Assembly (NCBI RefSeq): GCF_002574545.1
Contig: NZ_NUGT01000031.1
Coordinates: 62,001-126,000 of the forward strand
Length of the DNA: 64,000 bases
Direction of reading: 5' to 3'
DNA from: Bacillus sp. AFS055030
GTDB taxonomy: Bacteria; Bacillota; Bacilli; Bacillales; Bacillaceae_G
Shown: positions 45,151 to 56,341 of the stretch, in pieces
Position numbering within the stretch: the stretch's first letter is position 1
How the letters are laid out: each line of letters starts with the position of its first letter
The notes under the pieces: model-generated
What the model saw: the letters and a program-made list of their open reading frames with translations, nothing else
Told to the model about the DNA's origin: nothing
Database searches by the model: none
Made by a program: the position numbers and the translations under genes

Positions 45151-45720
45151 TTATTCTTCATTCAAATGATAAATTACCTGCACAACACCAGATGAAAACG
45201 TTCTAGTACTCACCAAAATTAGATTCTTTCTCTGTTTTATGTCAACAAATAAAGGTTTTCCTTCACCCAATATTACCGGATGAATTGATAATCTGAATTC
45301 ATCTACTAGGCCAAGATTTATAAATGATGTAATAAGGCTAGATCCGCCATACAACCAAATATCTTTACCGGGCATTTTCTTTAATTTAGCTACTTCTTCA
45401 ATTATATTTTCATTAATATATATTGCTTTGTTTTCAGAATTTGTTTGAGTTCTGGAAAACACATATTTTTCCTTGCTATGAACTAAATTCCACATTTCTT
45501 TATCAGTTTCAGAGTCTTCTATGCTTGGATGATAATTTCCCCACAAATCATAGCTTTTTCGACCATATAAAATAGTATCTATTTGATTCAAGAAATTTGT
45601 GAATTCCATTTCGGGATCCATTATGCACCAATCAACTTCTCCATTTTTTCCTTCGATAAAACCATCCAATGTAACTGCTAGATCTAAGATTATTTTTCTT
45701 TGCTTTATGCTATTTGACAA
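45151..45720 (-). CDS. Dihydrofolate reductase family protein (RibD C-terminal domain)
   Basis: This 189-aa protein begins with KIILDLAVTLDGFIEG (residues ~7-22), the N-terminal strand of the RibD-C/DHFR-like fold. DTILYGRKSYDLWG (~57-70), KDIWLYGGSSLITSFINLGLVDEFRLSIHP (~123-152) and ILGEGKPLF are typical of YyaP/YwjB-like NADPH reductases of unknown substrate. The start is taken as TTG 45720, 7 bases after AGGAGG; the longer frame from GTG 45741 includes this ribosome site in its coding part. Confidence 0.8.
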   Translation of the reverse strand: MSNSIKQRKIILDLAVTLDGFIEGKNGEVDWCIMDPEMEFTNFLNQIDTILYGRKSYDLWGNYHPSIEDSETDKEMWNLVHSKEKYVFSRTQTNSENKAIYINENIIEEVAKLKKMPGKDIWLYGGSSLITSFINLGLVDEFRLSIHPVILGEGKPLFVDIKQRKNLILVSTRTFSSGVVQVIYHLNEE

Positions 45721-45837
45721 AAGTGTTCCTCCTACTTTCACTTAGACATTTTTTAATTTTGTAATCCTCACCGAATATTTGTTCTTATTTTGATTATAGC
45801 AAGAACGCTTGATGGTATCAAATCTACCCCGCGAAAC

Positions 45838-45873
45838 AAAAAACTCGCAAACAACAAAGTTTACGAGTTTTAC
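45838..45873 (-). terminator. Intrinsic terminator of the hut operon
   Basis: On the minus strand AAAACTCG-TA-AAC pairs with TTT-G-CGAGTTTT, followed by TTGTTTCG. It begins a few bases after the hutG stop. Confidence 0.75.
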
Positions 45874-45876
45874 ATT

Positions 45877-48094
<2,218 letters not shown>

Positions 48095-49753
48095 CTACTT
48101 CATCATTGGGATGTTTACGCCTTTTGCTTTCGCAGTTTCAACAGCTAAATCATAACCTGCATCAACGTGACGAACTACACCCATTCCTGGATCTGACGTT
48201 AATACTCTTTCAATACGTTTTGCAGCTGCATCAGTACCATCAGCAACAATTACCATACCAGCATGTAGAGAGTAACCCATACCTACTCCACCACCGTGGT
48301 GTACACTTACCCAGCTTGCGCCATTTACACCATTAATCAGTGCATTTAGGATTGGCCAGTCAGCTACTGCATCACTACCATCTTTCATGCTTTCTGTTTC
48401 ACGATTTGGAGATGCAACTGATCCACAATCTAAATGGTCACGACCGATTACGATTGGAGCTTTTAATTCGCCATTTTTAACCATTTCGTTAATGATTTTA
48501 CCGAATTTAGCACGCTCACCATAGCCTAACCAACAAATACGTGATGGTAAGCCTTGGAATGCAACCTTTTCACGAGCCATACGGATCCAGTTACATAAAT
48601 GCTCGTTATCAGCAAATTCACGTAAAATAACTTCGTCTGTTTTGTAAATATCCTCTGGATCACCAGAAAGTGCTACCCAACGGAAAGGACCTTTACCTTC
48701 ACAGAATAATGGACGGATAAATGCAGGTACAAAACCAGGGAAATCAAATGCATTTTTCACGCCTTCATCTAATGCAACTTGACGAATATTATTACCGTAA
48801 TCAAATGCGATTGCACCACGTTGTTGCATCGCTAAAATTGCTTCAACATGAACTGCCATACTATGTTTTGCACGTTTAATTACTTCCTCTGGATTTTCGA
48901 CACGAAGTTTCTTTCCTTCTTCCATTGTCATTCCGATTGGTAAATAACCATTTAATGGATCATGTGCTGAAGTTTGGTCAGTAATTAAATCTGGTACAAA
49001 ATTACGTTCAACTAATTGAGGTAAAATTTCAGCAGCATTACCGACTAAACCGATTGCTAAAGCTCTTCCTTCATTTTTCGCTTCCGTTGCAAGTCGTAAA
49101 GCTTCCTCTAAATCGTGAGTTAATACGTCACAATATCTAGTGTCAATACGACGTTGAATTCTTGTTTCATCAACATCAATACCGATTACAACCCCACCAT
49201 TCATTGTGACAGCAAGAGGTTGAGCTCCACCCATACCGCCAAGTCCTGCAGTAATTGTAATAGTCCCTTTTAGGCTTCCACCGAAATGTTGTTTAGCAGC
49301 TTCACCAAATGTTTCATAAGTACCTTGTAAGATCCCTTGAGTACCGATGTAAATCCAGCTACCAGCAGTCATTTGGCCGTACATCATTAAGCCTTTTTCA
49401 TCTAATTCGCGGAAATGTTCCCAAGTTGCCCATTTTGGAACTAAGTTTGAGTTTGCTAATAAAACACGTGGTGCATCTTCGTGTGATTTAAAAACGGCAA
49501 CTGGTTTACCTGATTGTACTAATAATGTTTCATCGCTCTCTAATTTTTTTAATGATTCAATAATTGCATCAAAGCTTTCCCAGTTTCTTGCAGCTTTACC
49601 GATTCCACCGTATACAACTAAATCTTCAGGTCTTTCTGCTACTTCTTCGTCTAAATTGTTTAATAACATACGAAGTGCTGCTTCTTGAATCCAACCTTTT
49701 GTATTTAATTCAGTACCTCTTGGCGCTTTTAAAGATCCTTTAGTGATTTCCAT
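48095..49753 (-). CDS. hutU: Urocanate hydratase (urocanase)
   Basis: This 552-aa enzyme with tightly bound NAD+ converts urocanate to imidazolonepropionate. Family landmarks are [18 protein letters not shown] (residues ~47-64), [22 protein letters not shown] (~168-189; NAD-binding Gly-rich loop) and [12 protein letters not shown] (~410; conserved catalytic Cys region). Length is standard. It lies 17 bp downstream of hutH with AAGAGGTGG ahead of the start. Confidence 0.95.
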   Translation of the reverse strand: MEITKGSLKAPRGTELNTKGWIQEAALRMLLNNLDEEVAERPEDLVVYGGIGKAARNWESFDAIIESLKKLESDETLLVQSGKPVAVFKSHEDAPRVLLANSNLVPKWATWEHFRELDEKGLMMYGQMTAGSWIYIGTQGILQGTYETFGEAAKQHFGGSLKGTITITAGLGGMGGAQPLAVTMNGGVVIGIDVDETRIQRRIDTRYCDVLTHDLEEALRLATEAKNEGRALAIGLVGNAAEILPQLVERNFVPDLITDQTSAHDPLNGYLPIGMTMEEGKKLRVENPEEVIKRAKHSMAVHVEAILAMQQRGAIAFDYGNNIRQVALDEGVKNAFDFPGFVPAFIRPLFCEGKGPFRWVALSGDPEDIYKTDEVILREFADNEHLCNWIRMAREKVAFQGLPSRICWLGYGERAKFGKIINEMVKNGELKAPIVIGRDHLDCGSVASPNRETESMKDGSDAVADWPILNALINGVNGASWVSVHHGGGVGMGYSLHAGMVIVADGTDAAAKRIERVLTSDPGMGVVRHVDAGYDLAVETAKAKGVNIPMMK

Positions 49754-49770
49754 ATTTATTCCACCTCTTC

Positions 49771-51279
49771 TTATATTTGTGTTTGTTTTGTATAGTTTCT
49801 TGCTAAGAAATTTTCTTTTAAATAAGTTGTTAGTTTTTCAATGTCTTTTGAGAAAACGCGATCTCTAGTAATTGATGGAACAGTTTTACGAACATCTTCC
49901 ATAAATTTTCTAGTTGTTTCAGACATTTTTTCAATTCCTTTATATTCAACACCTTGCATTGCACAAATACATTCTATTGCTAAAACTCTTCTAGCATTTT
50001 GTAAAATTTGGTATGCATGACGCGCACCGATTGTTCCCATACTTACATGGTCTTCTTGGTTTGCTGAAGAAGGAATAGAATCCACACTTGCTGGATGTGC
50101 TAAAGTTTTATTTTCAGAAACTAAAGCGGCTGCCACGTATTGCATAATCATTGCACCAGATTGTAATCCTGGTTCTGGACTTAAAAATGGTGGTAAATCA
50201 TTTAATTGTGGGTTAACTAAACGCTCAATACGTCTTTCAGAAATATTCGCAAGCTCTGCAACACCTAATTTAAAGAAGTCCATTGCAAATGCGATTGGTT
50301 GACCATGGAAATTCCCACCAGAGAATACATCATCACCAAATAATAATGGGTTATCAGTAGCTGCATTCATTTCGATTTCTAATTTCTCTTTTGCATAGTT
50401 CAGAACTTGCCAGCTTGCTCCATGAACTTGAGGGATACATCTTAATGTATAAGCGTCTTGAACTCGGATTTCACCTTGTCTAGTCGTTAACTTACTTGTT
50501 GCTAAAATATTGCGGTAACGTTCTGCCACTTCAATTTGTTCTTTATATCCACGAGCAATATGAATTCTTTCATCAAAAACATCAGTAATACCATTTAATG
50601 CTTCGAATGTAATCGAAGAAATTAATTCACTTTGATAAGCTAATTCTTCACCTTCAAGGTAAGTAAGAATGCCCATTGCTGTCATTGCTTGAGTACCATT
50701 AATTAAAGCTAATCCTTCTTTAGCTTCTAGCGTAATTGGTAAAATTCCTTCTTTTGCTAGTGCTTCTGCTGTTTCCATACGTTTTCCTTTATAGAAAACT
50801 TCGCCTTCACCAAGTAAAACTAGAGCTAAATGAGATAAAGGAGCTAAGTCTCCGCTTGCACCTAATGATCCTTGAGATGGGATAACTGGATGAATTTGAG
50901 CATTAATTAATGAAAGTAATTTTTCAACTACTACTAAACGCACACCAGAGTGACCTTTTAACATTGTATTTGCACGAAGTACTAACATCGCTCTTGAAAC
51001 TAATTCAGGGAATGGTTCACCAACACCACATGCATGTGAAGCGATTAAGTTATATTGAAGTGTTGAAACATTTTCTTTTTCAATTAATACATCACTAAAT
51101 TTTCCAAAACCTGTTGTGATCCCATATACGACTTTGCCATTATTTACGATTTCTTCAACCTTTTCTCTACATGCTTTTACCGCAACTAAGCTCTCTTCAC
51201 TCGCTTTTACATATGCCATATCGAATAAAATACTTTTCATTTGTTCCATTGTTAAGCTATTACCAGTTAAAGTTACCAT
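49771..51279 (-). CDS. hutH: Histidine ammonia-lyase
   Basis: This 502-aa enzyme deaminates histidine to urocanate. The MIO prosthetic group forms from the Ala-Ser-Gly triad in [14 protein letters not shown] (residues ~138-151). The family signature GITTGFGKF with the catalytic tyrosine is near 52-60. ATG 51279 follows GGAGGTG and gives [13 protein letters not shown]; the longer open frame to 51357 runs back through the HutP-controlled terminator and is not coding. It is the first structural gene after hutP. Confidence 0.95.
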   Translation of the reverse strand: MVTLTGNSLTMEQMKSILFDMAYVKASEESLVAVKACREKVEEIVNNGKVVYGITTGFGKFSDVLIEKENVSTLQYNLIASHACGVGEPFPELVSRAMLVLRANTMLKGHSGVRLVVVEKLLSLINAQIHPVIPSQGSLGASGDLAPLSHLALVLLGEGEVFYKGKRMETAEALAKEGILPITLEAKEGLALINGTQAMTAMGILTYLEGEELAYQSELISSITFEALNGITDVFDERIHIARGYKEQIEVAERYRNILATSKLTTRQGEIRVQDAYTLRCIPQVHGASWQVLNYAKEKLEIEMNAATDNPLLFGDDVFSGGNFHGQPIAFAMDFFKLGVAELANISERRIERLVNPQLNDLPPFLSPEPGLQSGAMIMQYVAAALVSENKTLAHPASVDSIPSSANQEDHVSMGTIGARHAYQILQNARRVLAIECICAMQGVEYKGIEKMSETTRKFMEDVRKTVPSITRDRVFSKDIEKLTTYLKENFLARNYTKQTQI

Positions 51280-51301
51280 TAAAAAACACCTCCGAATTTT
51301 G

Positions 51302-51381
51302 TCAAAAAAAACACAGAAAGAGGCTATGAGACGTAAATATAAAAACTTACGAATCATAGCCCCCTATCATCTAATAAACTA
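51302..51381 (-). promoter_or_regulatory. HutP-responsive terminator and UAG-triplet binding site
   Basis: Between hutP and hutH the minus strand has three UAG triplets at 51379-51381, 51371-51373 and 51364-51366. A terminator stem follows: GGCTATGA plus CGTAA pair with TTACG plus TCATAGCC (51361-51354 / 51329-51322), then TTTTTTTT near 51304-51311. By the mechanism known for B. subtilis, histidine- and Mg-bound HutP hexamer binds the UAG repeats and prevents the terminator from forming. Confidence 0.85.
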
Positions 51382-51388
51382 TGGGCGA

Positions 51389-51820
51389 TTATATGTGATT
51401 AATGCCAAGTCCTGCTGATTCATGCTCCGATCCTTTAATAGGAGCACCAATCGTTCCGTATAGTGCAACTGCTATCCAGTCACCCTCGTTCACATTTTTA
51501 TAAGGCTTTCCTCTTACAATAGCAAATCTAAGTCCTACTGTTCTAAGAACATCACCTAATTGAACATGACCTCTTGTAACGCCTTGAATTGCTTCAAGTG
51601 TTGCATGATATAATGAATGAACTTCTCTATATAGAGCTCCATTGATTACACCATTTTGTTTGGCAGCGGTTTCAATCGCAGCAACGACCTTTTGAGCATC
51701 CATTGTACCGACCTTACCTACACACCATACAACGTTTTCATTTTTCATTAATTCTTCTTCATGATCGGTCAAAGCAAGCATCATAGCTGTTCGACCAATT
51801 CGTTGACTTTGCTCTGCCAT
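51389..51820 (-). CDS. hutP: HutP, RNA-binding antiterminator of the hut operon
   Basis: This 143-aa protein contains [20 protein letters not shown] (residues ~32-51), [16 protein letters not shown] (~70-85), [13 protein letters not shown] (~92-104) and ends [30 protein letters not shown]. That tail is nearly identical to the RNA- and histidine-binding core of B. subtilis HutP, including the histidines that bind Mg2+ and L-histidine. It works as a hexamer on the nascent leader between hutP and hutH. It is the first gene of the operon, behind a good sigma-A promoter. Confidence 0.95.
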   Translation of the reverse strand: MAEQSQRIGRTAMMLALTDHEEELMKNENVVWCVGKVGTMDAQKVVAAIETAAKQNGVINGALYREVHSLYHATLEAIQGVTRGHVQLGDVLRTVGLRFAIVRGKPYKNVNEGDWIAVALYGTIGAPIKGSEHESAGLGINHI

Positions 51821-51870
51821 ATCGCTAATACCTCTTACTTACTTTCTCTAATAAACTAGTATCTGATTAC

Positions 51871-51899
51871 ATTATATGCCAACAATTAGTAAACTTCAA
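51871..51899 (-). promoter_or_regulatory. hutP: Sigma-A promoter of the hut operon
   Basis: On the minus strand TTGAAG (51894-51899) and TATAAT (51871-51876) are spaced by 17 bp, 51 bp upstream of the hutP start codon. Confidence 0.75.
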
Positions 51900-52056
51900 T
51901 ATATTCAGATTATTATTTTTAAAAAATATTTTTTTATTAAAACTTGCAGGAATATTCAAACTATTTACCAGTAAATTATTATTTAAGAAAACTTGTCCAT
52001 TTTTCATTTATTAAGAACAAAATTAACATGATGAATAACGAAAGATTAGCCGATTT

Positions 52057-52491
52057 TTAAGATTTTTTTCTTAATACTAGCTGCCAAGTAACACCAAAAT
52101 AATCAGTCACCCATGTAACCTTACTAAAATCATTCATTTCTACTGGCCCCATCAGTACTTTTCCATCACTCTTCAAGCCACCAAAGATTAATTCGAACTC
52201 CGCATCATCTTTGCATTCTAAATAAAATGAAACAGCCCAAGTAAAATCAGGACAATGTTCTTTTTCCATATCCAATACCATAAAAGATTGTCCTAAAATT
52301 TCAATGATCCCATTTAAGATTTTTCCTTCTACACCTGGGTCTTGTTTCGTATATCTTCGAAGAGAAACAAGTTTTGAATTCGGAAAAGTACGAACATAAT
52401 AATTCATTGCTTCCTCTGCATTACCGCTAAACGTAAGAAATGGCGTAATCCTTTGCCCTGAAACAACCGGTATTACCTGTTCATTTGTCAT
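52057..52491 (-). CDS. VOC / PhnB-like glyoxalase-fold protein
   Basis: This 144-aa protein begins with RITPFLTFSGNAEEAMNYYVRTFPNSKL (residues ~14-41), the standard first half of the PhnB / 3-demethylubiquinone-methyltransferase-like VOC family. It has a typical VTWVTDYFGVTWQLV ending. Such proteins are often uncharacterised and metal-independent. The ribosome site is GGAGGGTTT. There is no operon partner. Confidence 0.82.
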   Translation of the reverse strand: MTNEQVIPVVSGQRITPFLTFSGNAEEAMNYYVRTFPNSKLVSLRRYTKQDPGVEGKILNGIIEILGQSFMVLDMEKEHCPDFTWAVSFYLECKDDAEFELIFGGLKSDGKVLMGPVEMNDFSKVTWVTDYFGVTWQLVLRKKS

Positions 52492-52753
52492 CTTTGAAAC
52501 CCTCCAAACAATTTGTAATTACCTAATTATAGAACTTTGAACAAACCAGAACTAATCATCTATTTCCACTGTTAAAATGATCATATAAGAAATTGTACCA
52601 TATTTTTACAGAACAAAAAAAATCAACCTTATTTCAAAGTGAAGCCCTCTTCCAAATACTCAATCCAATAAACTGATCTTGTGGAATATTTGTAAAAAGT
52701 CCGCATTATTTCCTAATTTTAACAATTTTCTTCTTTTGTTTACTCTTTAAATA

Positions 52754-52759
52754 TATAAT
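52754..52759 (+). promoter_or_regulatory. -10 box ahead of the Ser/His/Cys-tail gene
   Basis: TATAAT at 52754-52759, 31 bp before the ATG. The -35 region (TTCTTT at 17 bp) is weak. Confidence 0.45.
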
Positions 52760-52789
52760 TGTATTAAAACTAAGTAAAAGGACGTTTAT

Positions 52790-53710
52790 ATGAAAAAAAT
52801 ATTCGGTAGATTTTTTAAAAAGAATTTTAAAAATGATAATGAATTCTATAACAATCTTTATGATCAGTTTAATACAAACGAATTAATGTTAAATTCAAAC
52901 CTCGCTGATTTATCGTTAGTTTCTAAATTAGAAAACGCATGGAAAATGGATTTCCTTGTTCATGTTAAAGAAAGAGTAATGGAAAAGGAAGATTGGAGCG
53001 ATAAAAAGTATTCTTTTATTGAGAAAGAATTAAAGCGCTTCTTCTTAATGGCAGCAATCTTTGAAAACGTTCCAATGTACAGTCAAGATGTAGATAAAAT
53101 CTGGCACGAAATGATTTTATTTACGAAAAGTTATCAAAACTTTTGCAAGACTTTTTGTGGTGAAATGATTCATCATGAACCAACTATTCAAAAAGCTGAA
53201 GTCGATGGAAATGATGATCGAGCTGTTTACAATTTGTTATATAATACTTTGTTTGAAACAACTTCTGTTAATACCCATATTTTAGGAAATTTAGTTGTTA
53301 ATTTTAAAAATAATAAGGTTCAAGAATATTTATCGAGCAAAACTATTCAAACAAAACGTTTCATATCTCATTTAAACTCACAAACCAAAAATAAGATTTT
53401 AAATGAGTTTGCTAGCATTCAAAAAAATTTAGTCGAAAAAGAAAATGAAGATGCAAGAAATAAGCACGATCAAAAATCATTCCCAAGATCTACAAATCGT
53501 TCAGCTTCTAGTAAAAAATCAGATGATGACCAGATCAGTTCGACATTTTTAGCTACAAATACTTTTTTTGCAATAAATGAAAGTTCAAATGACAGTAATC
53601 ATCACCATAACTCGCATAATTCATGCTCTAGTTCGACCCATTCCACATGTTCTAGTAGTTCTCACTCTTCATGTTCTAGTTCGAGTTGCTCAAGTGGTTG
53701 TTCAAGTTAA
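52790..53710 (+). CDS. Protein with WHEMI/HH domain and a Ser/His/Cys-rich C-terminal tail
   Basis: This is a 306-aa protein without signal peptide. Residues ~85-135 contain VDKIWHEMILFTKSYQNFCK and a following GEMIHHEPT. That pattern (V-D-x-x-W-H-x-x-I-L-x-T, then I-H-H-x-P) resembles, to my memory, the core of glycine-rich-domain (GRDP/DUF1399-related) proteins. Residues ~240-270 are polar. The last ~35 residues are almost only Ser, His, Cys, Asn and Thr, in short repeats (SCSSSTHSTCSSSSHSSC and on to CSSGCSS). Nine or so cysteines at regular spacing suggest metal binding or modification. Function is unknown. Confidence 0.7.
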   Translation: MKKIFGRFFKKNFKNDNEFYNNLYDQFNTNELMLNSNLADLSLVSKLENAWKMDFLVHVKERVMEKEDWSDKKYSFIEKELKRFFLMAAIFENVPMYSQDVDKIWHEMILFTKSYQNFCKTFCGEMIHHEPTIQKAEVDGNDDRAVYNLLYNTLFETTSVNTHILGNLVVNFKNNKVQEYLSSKTIQTKRFISHLNSQTKNKILNEFASIQKNLVEKENEDARNKHDQKSFPRSTNRSASSKKSDDDQISSTFLATNTFFAINESSNDSNHHHNSHNSCSSSTHSTCSSSSHSSCSSSSCSSGCSS

Positions 53711-53721
53711 TTACTTATTTG

Positions 53722-53782
53722 AAAAAATAATCCACCAAGAAGACAATTAGCCAAATCAAAGGCTTTCTGACTCCTTGGTGGA
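53722..53782 (-). terminator. Intrinsic terminator of the ABC-F gene
   Basis: On the minus strand CCACCAAG (53781-53774) pairs with CTTGGTGG (53739-53732), enclosing a smaller AGCC/GGCT hairpin, followed by ATTATTTTTTC. Confidence 0.75.
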
Positions 53783-53824
53783 GTAGTAAATTAACATAAA
53801 GTTATCGATGATTATCTTGAGTAC

Positions 53825-55738
53825 TTACAACGCTAACCAAAATTCCATTAGCGATTCTAAATCTTTATCTAATTCAATTTTCCTGCAATATAAATCATTC
53901 AGCTTATTGTAATCTTCCTCTCTATTCATCGCTAGATCAATCTCATTAATATCCTTTTCAAGTCGTTCAATTTTTTCTAGAGCTTCAGCTTTAATTGATT
54001 CATGATCAGCATTAATTTTAACTTTTTTCCGAATTCCTTTTTTTTCAACCCGTTCTTTCGTTTCTTTTAAACGATTTTCTTCTTTTATACTTTTATAATC
54101 ATCATAATTGCCAAGATAGCTTTTAAATTCATAATCCTCAATAGCGATTACTCGTTGACTCATTTTATTAATAAAATATCTGTCATGGGAAATAAAGAAA
54201 ATTGTGCCTTTAAAATCATCAAGTGCCTCTTCAAGCGTTTCGATTGAATCAATATCAAGATGATTTGTAGGTTCATCAAGAATTAACAAATTGATATCTT
54301 TGAATAATAACATACCTAATTTCAGCCTAATTCTCTCTCCACCTGATAAGAATTTTACTTTTTTAAATACACTTTGTTTATAAAACATAAATTTTGAAAG
54401 ATATTCCCTTGCTTTGCCTTCTGGTATCGAGATATCCTCTCTAAAACATTCAAGTACTGTCATTTCTTCGTTATTAAAGTTTATTTTCTGAGGTAAATAT
54501 GCACTCAGCACATTTGCACCTAGTTTTACCACACCATTATCTGATTTTTCTTCACTTAATAGCATCTTTAAGAAAGTAGTTTTTCCACTTCCATTAGGAC
54601 CGATAAGACCAACTCTTTCCCCATAATTAACCAATAAATCCGCATCTTTAAATAGCAATTTTTCTTCATAAGATTTCGAAATCGCCATTGCTTTAATTGT
54701 TTCATTTCCAGATCGTTTGGATCCCTTAAATTCTAATTTCATATTTTCTTTTTCAAAAACTGGTTTTTCAATTCTATTTAACTTATCAAGTTTTTTCTGT
54801 ATACTTGCAGCTCTTTTAAAAAATTTGTTATTATCAGCCCGCATTGCCCAATCTCTCAAATTGGTTACCGTATTTTCCATCGATTTTATCTTTTTTTGTT
54901 GTTCTTTAAAATGTTCAAATTGAATCTGTAAGTTTTTTTCTTTTTGCTCTACAAAAGATGAATAATTACCCTTATACGTAACTGATTCCATTTCTTCAAT
55001 TTCTACAATTTTTGTTACGACTTTATCTAAAAAATATCGATCATGGGAAACAATCAAGACAATTCCTTTATAATTTTTTAGAAAGTCTTCTAACCATTCA
55101 ACTGAGTCCATATCTAGATGATTTGTAGGTTCATCAAGTAATAATATATCCGGGCTATTGATTAAAAGTTTACCAAGTAATACAGTCGTTTTTTCACCAC
55201 CACTTAACAAATCAAACTCTCTGTTTAAAAAACTTTCTTCAAATTTAAGTCCCGTACAAACCTTTCCTAATTTTTCTTCTCTTTCGTATCCACCTTTTAC
55301 TTCAAATAATTGTACTAATTCGCTATATTTTAACATTGCTTTTTCTAGTGCTCTGTTTTCTAGCACTTTCATTTGTTCTTCTAAGTCACGCATTTGATTT
55401 TCTAATTGAATCACTTCATCAAAAGCCATATTTAAAACATCAATTACTTTTAAGCCAGTAGGGTAGACTGGCGTTTGTTCTAAATATGCAGTTGTGAGTC
55501 CTTTTGGAATGAAACTAATTAACCCTTCATCATATCCATAGCTAGAAGTTTGAGGATAACCAGGATAATAATGCATCGGCACAATTCCAGCTATACTCTT
55601 CAGAATGGTACTTTTACCACTCCCATTGATTCCAATAATACCGATTTTATCACCTTCATAAGCTTCAAATGTTATATTTTTAAGCACTAAAGTTGCATCC
55701 ATATATTTTTTAAGACCATTTATTTTTAATTCGAACAT
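53825..55738 (-). CDS. ABC-F family ATPase (possible ribosome-protection / antibiotic resistance type)
   Basis: This 637-aa soluble protein has two ABC domains and no membrane segment. Domain 1 has Walker A GINGSGKST, signature LSGGEKTT and Walker B ILLLDEPTNHLD. Domain 2 has GPNGSGKTT, LSGGERIRL and LLILDEPTNHLD. They are joined by a helical interdomain linker (residues ~255-325), and the C-terminal ~60 residues are a charged coiled coil. Domain 1 has an unusual insertion after Walker A (YYPGYPQTSSYGYDEG). ABC-F proteins act on the ribosome E-site. ATG 55738 follows AAGGA by 7 bases. The long attenuator leader upstream favours an inducible resistance-type role; drug class cannot be told. Confidence 0.85.
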   Translation of the reverse strand: MFELKINGLKKYMDATLVLKNITFEAYEGDKIGIIGINGSGKSTILKSIAGIVPMHYYPGYPQTSSYGYDEGLISFIPKGLTTAYLEQTPVYPTGLKVIDVLNMAFDEVIQLENQMRDLEEQMKVLENRALEKAMLKYSELVQLFEVKGGYEREEKLGKVCTGLKFEESFLNREFDLLSGGEKTTVLLGKLLINSPDILLLDEPTNHLDMDSVEWLEDFLKNYKGIVLIVSHDRYFLDKVVTKIVEIEEMESVTYKGNYSSFVEQKEKNLQIQFEHFKEQQKKIKSMENTVTNLRDWAMRADNNKFFKRAASIQKKLDKLNRIEKPVFEKENMKLEFKGSKRSGNETIKAMAISKSYEEKLLFKDADLLVNYGERVGLIGPNGSGKTTFLKMLLSEEKSDNGVVKLGANVLSAYLPQKINFNNEEMTVLECFREDISIPEGKAREYLSKFMFYKQSVFKKVKFLSGGERIRLKLGMLLFKDINLLILDEPTNHLDIDSIETLEEALDDFKGTIFFISHDRYFINKMSQRVIAIEDYEFKSYLGNYDDYKSIKEENRLKETKERVEKKGIRKKVKINADHESIKAEALEKIERLEKDINEIDLAMNREEDYNKLNDLYCRKIELDKDLESLMEFWLAL

Positions 55739-55861
55739 AAAATTTCCTTCTTTCATCCATAAATTTCGTTATACATATATGGACAAGGTAAAGAAGTGAA
55801 CTTACGATTTAATTATTAAAATACGACTCATATTTTTTAATTTTGTTAAGAGGAACAAAAG

Positions 55862-55905
55862 CCAAATAAAAAAGACTATAAGAAGAAAGTATCTTCTCAC
55901 AGTCT
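55862..55905 (-). terminator. Leader terminator (attenuator) 130 bp upstream of the ABC-F gene
   Basis: On the minus strand AGACT-GTG-AGAAGA pairs with TCTTCT-TAT-AGTCT (55905-55892 / 55886-55873), followed by TTTTTATTT. It lies inside the leader of the ABC-F gene. An upstream segment TATAAGAA (55962-55955) is perfectly complementary to TTCTTATA in the 3' arm (55884-55877), so an alternative antiterminator pairing is possible. Confidence 0.8.
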
Positions 55906-55954
55906 AATAAACTTGGTAATTGATCATTTATTTAGAGCAATTTAATCATACAAT

Positions 55955-56056
55955 TTCTTATATGAGCCCCATCAGCTAAAACAAATATCTGATGGAATAC
56001 TAAAAAAATTATCTAGTATTCAATAAATAATCATCTCGTTATCAGTAAAGTAAGTT
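55955..56056 (-). promoter_or_regulatory. Structured leader RNA of the ABC-F gene
   Basis: Between the leader peptide and the terminator the minus-strand RNA can form several hairpins. GAATACTA/TAGTATTC pairs at 56021-55995, and CCATCAG/CTGATGG at 55995-55969. The segment AACTTACTTT (56056-56047) is perfectly complementary to AAAGTAAGTT (56193-56184), which lies between the Shine-Dalgarno and start codon of the leader ORF. A ribosome on the leader ORF would break this 10-bp helix. Confidence 0.6.
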
Positions 56057-56161
56057 ACCTTCTAATTTGCCTTAAATTCCATAAGAGCATAACAAATAAA
56101 CCTAACCATTAGGCAATTTTTAACTCATTAGGAAAACATATTAATTTAAATTAAATTAATA

Positions 56162-56182
56162 TTAGCAATTAGTTGGCATCAT
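56162..56182 (-). CDS. Leader peptide MMPTNC upstream of the ABC-F gene
   Basis: A six-codon ORF (ATG ATG CCA ACT AAT TGC TAA) starts 11 bases after a perfect AAGGAGGA (56194-56201) and lies about 25 bases after the predicted transcription start. Such a strong ribosome site before a tiny ORF, followed by alternative hairpins and a terminator, is the hallmark of ribosome-stalling leaders ahead of ABC-F and other resistance genes. Translation has not been shown. Confidence 0.65.
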   Translation of the reverse strand: MMPTNC

Positions 56183-56213
56183 AAACTTACTTTCCTCCTT
56201 CGAAATTTTCTAT

Positions 56214-56242
56214 ATTATCCCATTTTTTTGATTTTTTGTAAA
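56214..56242 (-). promoter_or_regulatory. Promoter of the ABC-F leader transcript
   Basis: On the minus strand TTTACA (56237-56242) and GATAAT (56214-56219) are spaced by exactly 17 bp, with 10 of 12 consensus bases. Transcription would start near 56207 and give a leader of about 470 bases. Confidence 0.7.
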
Positions 56243-56341
56243 TACCTTCAGCATTTTTTTCTTTCTTATTACCAAATAATTCAAAAAAGTTCGTTCTGTA
56301 TAATCTTGGCATGTATTTTTATATAAATCCGTAATTTATCA

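Noticed and set aside
51280-51357. N-terminal extension of HutH to 51357
   Set aside because: The extra codons run back into the HutP-controlled terminator hairpin; ATG 51279 has the proper ribosome site and matches family length.
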